From: Aphanocapsa sp. GSE-SYN-MK-11-07L
GTDB lineage: Bacteria; Cyanobacteriota; Cyanobacteriia; Thermosynechococcales; Thermosynechococcaceae
Assembly: GCA_019359715.1 (NCBI GenBank)
Contig: JAHHGS010000088.1
Location: 1 to 55,432, forward strand
Direction: 5' to 3'
Length of the DNA stretch: 55,432 nucleotides
Numbering within the stretch: position 1 is the first letter of the stretch; each line of letters starts with the position of its first letter. Below, one piece after another: positions 28,313-35,473 of this stretch. The notes under the pieces were generated by a model. It searched no databases, was not told where the DNA came from, and saw only the letters and a program-made list of their open reading frames with translations. The translations under genes and the position numbers were made by a program.

Positions 28313-28627
28313 CTAATCCTGGGATTCAGCCGCCACATTTTCAGGCTCGTAGGGCGGATAGGGTTCGGCTTTGACCCGGCGGATCGGCAGGTTGGCAATC
28401 AGGGCCGTTGTCCGCTGATCAGATTCCAGGGAAAAAGCCAAGCCTTCGGCGTCTAGCTCGACGTAGCGCAAGACGACTTCCAGAATTTCTCGCCGCATGT
28501 TTTCCAGCATTTGCGGGTTTAGATCAGACCGATCGTGGGCCAGCACCAGCTTCAGGCGCTGTTTAACCTGATCACGACTCGTCGCCCCAGTTTTAGAGAA
28601 AATCCGTTCTAGCAGGTCACTCAGCAT
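28313..28627 (-). CDS. minE: Cell division topological specificity factor MinE
   Basis: Partner of MinD that drives its ATP hydrolysis and removes it from the membrane, setting the division site. The N-terminal membrane-binding start is [10 protein letters not shown]. The MinD-binding segment [20 protein letters not shown] is typical, and the C-terminal dimer domain follows. At 104 residues it is slightly longer than the 88 of E. coli, with a tail after residue 90. It lies 17 bases after minD. Confidence 0.95.
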   Translation of the reverse strand: MLSDLLERIFSKTGATSRDQVKQRLKLVLAHDRSDLNPQMLENMRREILEVVLRYVELDAEGLAFSLESDQRTTALIANLPIRRVKAEPYPPYEPENVAAESQD

Positions 28628-28644
28628 GGTGTTATGGGGTGAAT

Positions 28645-29442
28645 CTAACGAAAGAAGCGACGAACACGGGCCAGCAGGCTCTTGTCGTAGGCAGCATCTA
28701 AATCAATAAAGTCTACTTTTTGTCCTTCTAGGCGGCGGGCCACGTTACTAATCGCTAGACCCGGCAGCGAAAGATTATCGGCTAAAACTAGTGGCTCCCC
28801 CTTATTGGTGGAAACAATCACCTGCTCGTCGTCTGGGATAACCCCAATCAGCGGAATTGAGAGAATTTCCTGCACATCCTGGACTGACATCATGTCGTTG
28901 GCCTGCACCATAGCGGGGCGGAGTCGATTCACGACGAGGTTAATCGTCTTGATTCGGTTGGCTTCCAGTAGCCCGACCACTCGATCAGCGTCTCGCACAG
29001 CGGCGATTTCGGGCGTGGTCACAACCAGCGCCTCTTGGGCAGCGGCGATCGCGTTCCGAAACCCCATTTCAATCCCAGCCGGACAATCGACCAGCACATA
29101 GTCAAATCTTTGCGATAGCTCCAGGGCCAATTGCTTCATCTGGTCTGGGGTAATCGCATCTTTATCGCGGCTTTGGGCGGCGGGCAACAGCACCAATTGA
29201 TTCTGGCGTTTATCTTTGACCAAGGCTTGATCGAGTCGGCACTGTCCAGACACCACATCCAGAGCCGTGTAAACAACCCGATTTTCCAGCCCCAGCAGCA
29301 AATCTAGATTTCTCAGCCCAAAGTCGGCATCCATCAGGGCAACTTTTTTGCCAAGTCGGGCTAAGGCCATCCCTAAATTGGCAGTGCAGGTGGTTTTGCC
29401 TACCCCTCCTTTGCCGGACGTTATGACAATAATGCGACCCAT
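28645..29442 (-). CDS. minD: Septum site-determining ATPase MinD
   Basis: ParA-family ATPase that recruits MinC to the membrane. The deviant Walker A motif GKGGVGKTT is near residue 10, [14 protein letters not shown] is switch I/A', and DCPAGIE is the Walker B region. The C-terminal amphipathic helix ([12 protein letters not shown]) anchors it in the membrane. 265 residues, normal for the family. ATG 29442. It is between minC and minE as in most cyanobacteria. Confidence 0.97.
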   Translation of the reverse strand: MGRIIVITSGKGGVGKTTCTANLGMALARLGKKVALMDADFGLRNLDLLLGLENRVVYTALDVVSGQCRLDQALVKDKRQNQLVLLPAAQSRDKDAITPDQMKQLALELSQRFDYVLVDCPAGIEMGFRNAIAAAQEALVVTTPEIAAVRDADRVVGLLEANRIKTINLVVNRLRPAMVQANDMMSVQDVQEILSIPLIGVIPDDEQVIVSTNKGEPLVLADNLSLPGLAISNVARRLEGQKVDFIDLDAAYDKSLLARVRRFFR

Positions 29443-29495
29443 AAACCTTCGATGAAAAGAAAATTTTGGCCAAAAGCCAGCTTTGCCTGACTAGT

Positions 29496-30308
29496 TTACA
29501 GTGCTTCTTGAGGCGGCACAAAAATATTTTTACCAAACTCAGTCGCGCTGGCCAGCTTAATGCCTTCTGAGCTAATGTAGGCCACTTCAGGATAGAACTG
29601 GGCGGGTGGTTTGGGGGTACGCGCTACCTGGTTAGCAATTCGCAGTTGGGTGGCTTCAATTTGGAGGGCCATAATTCGACAGTCGGGATTGCCCTGCGCC
29701 CCTGCGTGGGCAACACCGCGCAGCCGCCCCCAAACTAAAATGTCGCCTGTCGCGATCACGCTGCCGCCTGGGTTAATGTCGCCGACAATCACAACATTGC
29801 CGTGGTGACGAATTTCTGTCCCGGAGCGAATCGTGGTTTCTAAATAGAGGGGATTTTCCAGTGGGGCAGCGTTGGCGGCTGACTGGAGGGGTAAAGCCGG
29901 GGACTCCTGCTCAACGGCATAGCCCGCTGCGGCTGCGGCCATGGCGGTCTGCCGCCGACTGGTATTGACTCGCTTTAATTTAAGCTGCACCTGATCTAGG
30001 GCTGCCGCAATCATTTGCAACTGTCCCTGATCAAGCAGGCGATCGCTGACAATCAGCTCGACTTCGGAATTAACCTGCCAGAACCGCTCACCCGCCCTGA
30101 TTTGCTGCTGAAGCTCCTCCCAGAGCGGCAGCCAGGCCACGTTGGGTTCGACGGGTTTGGGTAAGGTCAGCAGCAGCTTATCGCGCTCGGACTTAAAGTA
30201 GACGCTACTTGGCCCTGGGCCATGCCGCGGGGCTTCAGACTCTGGCTCGGTGTCCTGAGGCTCTGGCACCGGGGAAGTTGCTGGCTTTAGCAACGGATCA
30301 GCATTCAT
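29496..30308 (-). CDS. minC: Septum site-determining protein MinC
   Basis: Inhibits FtsZ assembly when recruited by MinD. The C-terminal beta-helix dimer domain is clear (ETTIRSGTEIRHHGNVVIVG, then SVIATGDILVWGRLRG). It is preceded by a FtsZ-interacting N-terminal domain and a disordered, Pro/Glu-rich leader of about 40 residues, which is typical of cyanobacterial MinC. About 270 residues. ATG at 30308 overlaps the previous stop in a TGATG junction; GTG 30311 is an alternative. This overlap implies translational coupling. Confidence 0.92.
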   Translation of the reverse strand: MNADPLLKPATSPVPEPQDTEPESEAPRHGPGPSSVYFKSERDKLLLTLPKPVEPNVAWLPLWEELQQQIRAGERFWQVNSEVELIVSDRLLDQGQLQMIAAALDQVQLKLKRVNTSRRQTAMAAAAAGYAVEQESPALPLQSAANAAPLENPLYLETTIRSGTEIRHHGNVVIVGDINPGGSVIATGDILVWGRLRGVAHAGAQGNPDCRIMALQIEATQLRIANQVARTPKPPAQFYPEVAYISSEGIKLASATEFGKNIFVPPQEAL

Positions 30309-31186
30309 CACTTGACAACCTTTAGGCGCTGCGTAATCAGGGTGATGCCAGAATCTCGAATCAGGGCAATTGAGATCCAGCGATCGCCGGGTTGGCTAGG
30401 AGCCTTGCCCAATTTAAAAATCCCCCCGGCTGATAGCAACTCTAATTCCAGCTTAGGAGATTTCAGGTAGGCTTCTGGGGTGACAGCAGTTTCGGTGGCT
30501 GTGCCAACCAAGAGACTGTCTTGCAGCGGTTCCTGCACTACTACATCCAAGTTGTAATCTTGCCCAACTTTCACTTCGGTGGGTAAGCTCATTTGCACCG
30601 TGGGTGGCGCTTCGCCAGAGGTGACTTGGCTATTTTCACTCAGAATGTTTTGGCTGACAATGGTTTGCCCGACTAACTGCTGTTCGGCTTTTAGGGTTGA
30701 CTTTAAAGTCAGCGTTCGCTCCGCCGTTGTTTCTGTGCCGGTAATGGTCGTGGTCACATTGGCAATAAAGCCGTCATTCGTTGCTTTCCAGCTATTAATT
30801 TCTGTCTTGTAGGTCAAGGTTTGATAATCTTGCCAAAGTTTTTTGAGCGCTTCCTCTAACGCTTGCCGATTTAAGCCATCGGCAGTTGTAAAATTCGCCC
30901 CATAAAACTTTATGACTGCGGCTAAGTCGCGACGGCTAGCAGCCGCATCTAGGTCAGCCAGGGTTTTTTGCAGTTCCGCTGGAGCGGCCGCCTGGGCAAT
31001 CTGGACGGGTCGAGGGGCTGCTTGCACAGAGACAGGCAGCAAAGCTAATCCGCACAGCAGACCGATCGCCAGTCCACTTTTACAAAGCATAGAAGCCTGA
31101 TGGGGCTGAGTTTGCGGGACAGAGCGATCGCTTGACCCTGAATTATTGATAAAGCGCATGGGTTGAACCATAAGAAGCGATAACAT
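30308..31186 (-). CDS. Exported hypothetical protein upstream of minC
   Basis: 292 residues from ATG 31186. In-frame ATGs at 31171, 31159 and 31090 also exist, and 31090 (MLCKSGLAIGLLCGLALLPV) starts at a good signal peptide with cleavage after VQA. A NTF2-like domain follows (about residues 65-160, LQKTLADLDAAASRRDLAAV). The C-terminal half is beta-rich. The stop overlaps the minC start. Conserved linkage to min genes suggests a link to the envelope or division; this is inference from position only. Confidence 0.65.
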   Translation of the reverse strand: MLSLLMVQPMRFINNSGSSDRSVPQTQPHQASMLCKSGLAIGLLCGLALLPVSVQAAPRPVQIAQAAAPAELQKTLADLDAAASRRDLAAVIKFYGANFTTADGLNRQALEEALKKLWQDYQTLTYKTEINSWKATNDGFIANVTTTITGTETTAERTLTLKSTLKAEQQLVGQTIVSQNILSENSQVTSGEAPPTVQMSLPTEVKVGQDYNLDVVVQEPLQDSLLVGTATETAVTPEAYLKSPKLELELLSAGGIFKLGKAPSQPGDRWISIALIRDSGITLITQRLKVVK

Positions 31187-31236
31187 AACTGAGCTGAGAT
31201 GCTTAGATTGTATTGTACGGTTGAAACCAAGTTTAG

Positions 31237-32298
31237 ATGCAGCCAGTCAAATTATTAGTCGCCGCCAGTGGGACAGGCGGGCACCTGTTTCCAGCGATCG
31301 CCGTTGCCCAAGAATTGTCTTGTCAAATTGAATGGCTAGGTGTGCCTGAACGGCTGGAGAATCGGCTTGTCCCGACTGACTACCCCTTGCATATTATCAA
31401 TGTGGAAGGATTTCAGACCAAACCAGGCTTAAAGACACTGCTAATTTTATGGCGCTTGGTCAAGGCAACCTGGGAAACTCGCCGCTTGCTGCAACGGGGT
31501 CAGTTTCAGGGCGTGTTCACAACTGGCGGCTACATTGCTGCTCCAGCGATTATCGCTGCTCGCAGTTTAGGGCGACCGGCAATTTTGCACGAGGCGAATG
31601 CCATCCCTGGCAAAGTCACCCGCTTGTTGAGTCCGTGGTGCAGCTTGGTGGGGCTGGGGTTTGCCGAGACGGCTCGCTATTTTCCTAACACTAAAACCGA
31701 CTATGTGGGGATGCCGGTTCGGGCTGAGTTTACTCAACCCCAGCCGCTAGATTTGCCGATTCCAACTGGAGTTCCCCTGATTGTGGTGGTGGGAGGCAGC
31801 CAAGGGGCGCTGGCGATCAATCGACTGGTGCGGCAGGTAGCAAGTCGCTGGCTGGGGTTGGGAGCTTGGGTGGTGCATCTAACGGGCGACAGCGACCCAG
31901 AAGCCAATTCCTTTAGCCATCCCCAGTACCTGGCTCTGCCGTTTTACGACAATATGGCGGGGCTGCTCCAACGGGCAGATTTGGCGATTAGTCGGGCCGG
32001 AGCAGGGACGCTGGCTGAATTGGCTGTCACGGGCACGCCAGCCCTGCTGATTCCCTATCCTTACGCCGCCGAAGATCACCAAACCCACAATGCGGCCGTT
32101 TTTGTCGCGGCGGGGGCGGCCAAACTGCTCCGCCAGCAGGACTTAACGGCTGAAGGGCTAGAATCTGAAGTCCTGCAACTGCTGGAGTCTCCAGATTCGC
32201 TGCACATGATGCGTCAACGGGCGATCTCCCTCGGCATCCCTGACAGCAGCCAGAAGTTGGTCAAGTTGATTAATCAACTCATTGGTAGCAATGGCTAG
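31237..32298 (+). CDS. murG: UDP-N-acetylglucosamine transferase MurG
   Basis: Adds GlcNAc to lipid I to make lipid II, at the cytoplasmic membrane, for peptidoglycan. The first GT28 G-loop is ASGTGGHLFPAIAVAQELS; the second is VVGGSQGALAINRLV. The UDP-GlcNAc-binding segment SRAGAGTLAEL and the PYPYAAEDHQTHNA stretch are clear. 353 residues, normal length. It is divergent from the min operon, and the 50-base gap must hold both promoters or they overlap. Confidence 0.95.
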   Translation: MQPVKLLVAASGTGGHLFPAIAVAQELSCQIEWLGVPERLENRLVPTDYPLHIINVEGFQTKPGLKTLLILWRLVKATWETRRLLQRGQFQGVFTTGGYIAAPAIIAARSLGRPAILHEANAIPGKVTRLLSPWCSLVGLGFAETARYFPNTKTDYVGMPVRAEFTQPQPLDLPIPTGVPLIVVVGGSQGALAINRLVRQVASRWLGLGAWVVHLTGDSDPEANSFSHPQYLALPFYDNMAGLLQRADLAISRAGAGTLAELAVTGTPALLIPYPYAAEDHQTHNAAVFVAAGAAKLLRQQDLTAEGLESEVLQLLESPDSLHMMRQRAISLGIPDSSQKLVKLINQLIGSNG

Positions 32299-32304
32299 CC
32301 AAAA

Positions 32305-32517
32305 TCACGCTTTCACGACTGGGCGAGTCGCCCTTGGGGAGACTTGGCCAACACCACTATTGGCTACCGTCTTGTCTCGTTCGGCTTGCTGCGCCATCTG
32401 GAGTTGCACCATCGATTCAGGCACTTCGACCCGACACTCTTGGCAGAAATAATAAAGGTGAGCGATCGAGCTTAGATGAGGCAGTAGCACACTGGAGCAG
32501 TAGGGGCAATTCGGCAT
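32305..32517 (-). CDS. Small zinc-ribbon hypothetical protein
   Basis: 70 residues with two CxxC pairs (CPYC at residue 4 and CQEC near 25), a zinc-ribbon pattern. The remaining tail is polar and probably disordered. ATG 32517 is the only start. It ends 7 bases from the convergent murG end. No known function. Confidence 0.6.
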   Translation of the reverse strand: MPNCPYCSSVLLPHLSSIAHLYYFCQECRVEVPESMVQLQMAQQAERDKTVANSGVGQVSPRATRPVVKA

Positions 32518-32701
32518 CGGTCTGACCTCGTAACTCGCTGCATTTAATCTCTATTAGCTTTGCAGGTTGTCCTGAGCCAGCAATCTATCTGAAGTATGAG
32601 AGCCTATTAAGGATTGTAAATAAATCAACTTCGACTCCTAGGGAAAAGGCAGGACGCAGAGAGCCAAGAAAAAATTTCTGTGAGCAAGCTACCCTAGCGG
32701 G

Positions 32702-33532
32702 CTAGCTCTGCTTATGCTCAACGACGAGGGTAAGGCTGACCCATTCACCGCTGGCGCTGTAGCTGCGAATCATCCGCTGCCGCAAGTTGGGCTGAATCAA
32801 CCAGCCCATTTCTAAAAACAGGGGTAAACGAGGCTGGATTTGTCTAGGACACGTGCAAGAAGCGCCATCGGGCAAAAGCAGCACCTGTACGGGCTGGCTA
32901 CCCTGATTGAATTTCAAAACGCCATTGCTAATCTCTGCCTTGGAGATAATCTCCAACCCGCTGCTCGTTGTCAGGTGCTGAGTTAACTCGCTGCCTTGCT
33001 GATCTAGGTTGAGGTGAGTGGTGTAGGTGTCTGGCGATCGCAGGTCTGGGTAGAGGGTAATTGCTTCGCCTTGCCATTGCCCCAGCAGCATCTCCAGGGT
33101 CAGCGGTGGGCGCTCTGGGGCGGTGGTGCCTAATCGTTGCTCTCGAATCAGGGTAATTCTGTCCAGTTGACCTTGGGTGTCAAACAGTTGGACTAGCCGG
33201 AGGCGGCGATTGCCCTCAATTAAGCCAAATTCGGCCCCAAATTCGGTATGGGGAGCCAGTTGAATTGACCCTTGGGAGAATCCGCCCTGCTCAAAAAACA
33301 GAATGCTGCGGCTGAGGGTGCTAAATTCAAATACTTTTTCGGAAGTCAGCGTTTGGCGATCGGCAGTAAAAAATTGCAGAATCAGACGAGCGGTTTGATT
33401 TTGGTTTAAGCCTTCTAAATTGAGCAAACTTGGCGTATCTTCTAACTCTTGCCCATCGGCATCTAGGCGGGTAAATGACCCCTGCCATTGCCCTAAATTT
33501 TCCACAAAACACTGCCACTGCGACTTTGACAT
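32702..33532 (-). CDS. DUF3598-type calycin-like protein
   Basis: 276 residues. Two similar beta-barrel halves (QCFVENLGQWQGSFTRLDAD at the N terminus, LLGQWQGEAITLYPDLRSP in the middle) match the layout of the cyanobacterial/plastid DUF3598 lipocalin-like family, related in fold to bilin lyases. A CTCP motif lies near residue 230. Substrate unknown. ATG 33532 is followed upstream by the SprT-like gene, 13 bases away and on the same strand. It may bind a pigment or lipid; this is inferred from the fold. Confidence 0.7.
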   Translation of the reverse strand: MSKSQWQCFVENLGQWQGSFTRLDADGQELEDTPSLLNLEGLNQNQTARLILQFFTADRQTLTSEKVFEFSTLSRSILFFEQGGFSQGSIQLAPHTEFGAEFGLIEGNRRLRLVQLFDTQGQLDRITLIREQRLGTTAPERPPLTLEMLLGQWQGEAITLYPDLRSPDTYTTHLNLDQQGSELTQHLTTSSGLEIISKAEISNGVLKFNQGSQPVQVLLLPDGASCTCPRQIQPRLPLFLEMGWLIQPNLRQRMIRSYSASGEWVSLTLVVEHKQS

Positions 33533-33545
33533 ATAAATTTCTCTC

Positions 33546-34046
33546 CTAAAGCGGAATCCAGGTCAGTAAAAACTGTTGGCTCCAGCGTTTGCCCGCTTGC
33601 CGGGAACAGGCTCCACAGGCCAAGCCCTTGCAGCGGCGATGGTAAAGCCGCGATCGCCCACAGTGATCACAGTACGCCTGATAGCGAGCCAGAGCTTGCG
33701 TATTGAACTGATGGCGGAGGGTAACTTGAATCTGAGCTTGAGCCGCATTAATCTCCCGCATTTTGGCTCGGAACATTGCCCCATGTCCTTCCTGGGGGCG
33801 ATCCTGCACCCGATGACACCAGACATGAATCATTTCATGCAGGAGGGTGCTGATTAAAGCTTCTGGTTTATTTAATAACAGAGGGCGAGAGAGGGCAATG
33901 CAGCCCCGCTGCCCATAGTAAATCCCGGCGGCGCGGGTCATCCGGGTTGACCATCGCACTTGCACAGGCGGGAGGGCACCAGCAAAAAATTGCTGGTTTA
34001 AGTCACGATAAAACTGATCGAGGTTAGGGCCAGCTAAATCAGGCAT
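33546..34046 (-). CDS. SprT-family zinc metalloprotease
   Basis: About 166 residues. The zinc-protease motif HEMIHVWCH (HExxH) is at about residue 68, with the upstream TRAAGIYYGQRGCIALS and downstream GHGAMFRAKM typical of SprT/Spartan-like domains. A C-terminal zinc-binding set CDHC...CACG/CGAC follows. SprT-like proteins in eukaryotes cleave DNA-protein crosslinks; the bacterial role is uncertain. ATG 34046 is used; a GTG at 34058 is an alternative. Possibly co-transcribed with the DUF3598 gene. Confidence 0.8.
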   Translation of the reverse strand: MPDLAGPNLDQFYRDLNQQFFAGALPPVQVRWSTRMTRAAGIYYGQRGCIALSRPLLLNKPEALISTLLHEMIHVWCHRVQDRPQEGHGAMFRAKMREINAAQAQIQVTLRHQFNTQALARYQAYCDHCGRSRLYHRRCKGLACGACSRQAGKRWSQQFLLTWIPL

Positions 34047-34150
34047 CGCCAATGGCACTTAATTAGACAAAATCCCATCAGATAATATAGCCAAGGGCGG
34101 TTGGATTGAAGTCAGGACTTTGGGCGCCCCAGCCAGGAGAGATTGCCAAG

Positions 34151-34354
34151 ATGCCAATAGAACTGATTATAACGATCGCCGCCGTAGTGGTCTCTCTGCT
34201 TGTGTTTACCTGGTTTCTGAAGGTATTTAAATCCACCTTTGGCACTGCCCTCAAGATTGCCCTAATTGCGCTGGCACTTCAGGTTTTTTTCGGGATTGGC
34301 CCGCAAGTGATTTGGCAACGGATGATGGAACTTGTGCAGCAGGTTTGGAAGTAG
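34151..34354 (+). CDS. Small membrane protein, 67 residues
   Basis: ATG 34151 has AGGAGA about 11 bases upstream and fits the hydrophobic start MPIELIITIAAVVVSLLVF. Two hydrophobic helices (about 4-26 and 31-50) are followed by a short amphipathic C terminus (QRMMELVQQVW). I recall similar small proteins in cyanobacteria. The role is unknown. The frame extends upstream to a TTG at 34106, but the RBS favours 34151. Confidence 0.6.
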   Translation: MPIELIITIAAVVVSLLVFTWFLKVFKSTFGTALKIALIALALQVFFGIGPQVIWQRMMELVQQVWK

Positions 34355-34444
34355 AGGGGCTGCGTAAATAGCTCTGAGTGCTTAAAAAAGATCAGCCTTT
34401 GCAAATTGAAGGCGATCGCAGTCTCTAAATCGAGTTGAATGCTA

Positions 34445-34515
34445 AGCGGGCGAGGGGAATCGAACCCCTATAATCAGCTTGGAAGGCTGGAGTTTTACCA
34501 CTAAACTACGCCCGC
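34445..34515 (-). tRNA. trnG: tRNA-Gly (anticodon UCC)
   Basis: The minus strand folds as a complete cloverleaf. The acceptor GCGGGCG pairs with CGCCCGC, the D arm contains AGTGGTAA, the anticodon loop CTTCCAA holds TCC, and the T arm is AGGGG-TTCGATT-CCCCT. The 3' CCA is not encoded, as is common in cyanobacteria. It would read GGA and possibly GGG codons. Confidence 0.95.
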
Positions 34516-34691
34516 GCTTGGCAAGATTTACCCTATCATAAATTGACCTTGACTGTCTTGGCAGGGCGATCGCCCCTATTTTTGCTAATTTTGAGTTGCT
34601 CTGGGCGACTCAGGCGTCATGAGTGCTTAGCGCTTTTGACCGAAATTAGGTCTTATACTTCAGCTTAGTCTCAGGTTTAACATCTATTTTC

Positions 34692-35333
34692 ATGACTCAG
34701 CCGCCAGATTTGGTTGATCGCCTCTCTAACACCTTCGATCCATCTCGTCCATTGCCACCAAGCGACCAGTTTTATGTGGACTGTCATGCGGTGCGTGGCA
34801 ACGACAATATTTTGAGAGAGCTGGGTAGAAAAATTGAGCGTTCAGATCAACCCACCTGCCAACTTTACACAGGGCATCGCGGAGTTGGCAAAACCACAGA
34901 ACTCCTGCGGCTCAAGCAAGCGCTAATTCAAGCTTGGTTAGACGAACCGAATCAAAAGCCTGATTTGCTAGCTGACTTGTTGATTCAACAGGGGGTTTTG
35001 TTTAGTATTTCCAGAAGATATGTAGCAGCGATCGCCAGCTATGATCAAGCCTTGAAAATTAAACCCGATAAACCCGAAATCTGGTTTAACCGTGGTAATG
35101 CTCTGGGTATCTTGGGGCGCTATGAAGAAGCGATTGCCAGCTACGACGAAACCCTAAAAACCATGCCCGACAAGCACGAAGCCTGGTTCAACCGGGGCAT
35201 TGCTCTGTATGAATTAGGGCGCTATGAAGAAGCGACGGTTAGTTACGACTATGCGCTGAAACTAAGGCAGAATGATCAAAGGGTTTTAAATCACCGCAAG
35301 ATTATTGTGCTCGACAAATTAGAGCAGCATTAA
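34692..35333 (+). CDS. Short NTPase/TPR fusion protein, probably shrunken by deletion
   Basis: 213 residues. The N-terminal 75 residues match the start of a larger ATPase (DPSRPLPPSDQFYVDCHAVRG) and include a Walker A loop GHRGVGKTT at about 61-69. The frame then passes at once into two or three tetratricopeptide repeats (from about residue 108: YDQALKIKPDKPEIWFNRGN and its copy). Walker B and the rest of the ATPase are absent, so ATP hydrolysis is unlikely. A deletion between an ATPase gene and a TPR gene, or within one long gene, is the simplest reading. Confidence 0.7.
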   Translation: MTQPPDLVDRLSNTFDPSRPLPPSDQFYVDCHAVRGNDNILRELGRKIERSDQPTCQLYTGHRGVGKTTELLRLKQALIQAWLDEPNQKPDLLADLLIQQGVLFSISRRYVAAIASYDQALKIKPDKPEIWFNRGNALGILGRYEEAIASYDETLKTMPDKHEAWFNRGIALYELGRYEEATVSYDYALKLRQNDQRVLNHRKIIVLDKLEQH

Positions 35334-35473
35334 GAAACGATCGCAAACTCTCAAAATTAGCCAGAACTGAGATCAGGCGATCGCAGCGCTGATCTTTGCT
35401 GGTGGGGTATGGTACTACTGAGAGCAGGACTTAACTGTTTCTGGCTGCTATTCTTAATTTTTACTGTGACGAT

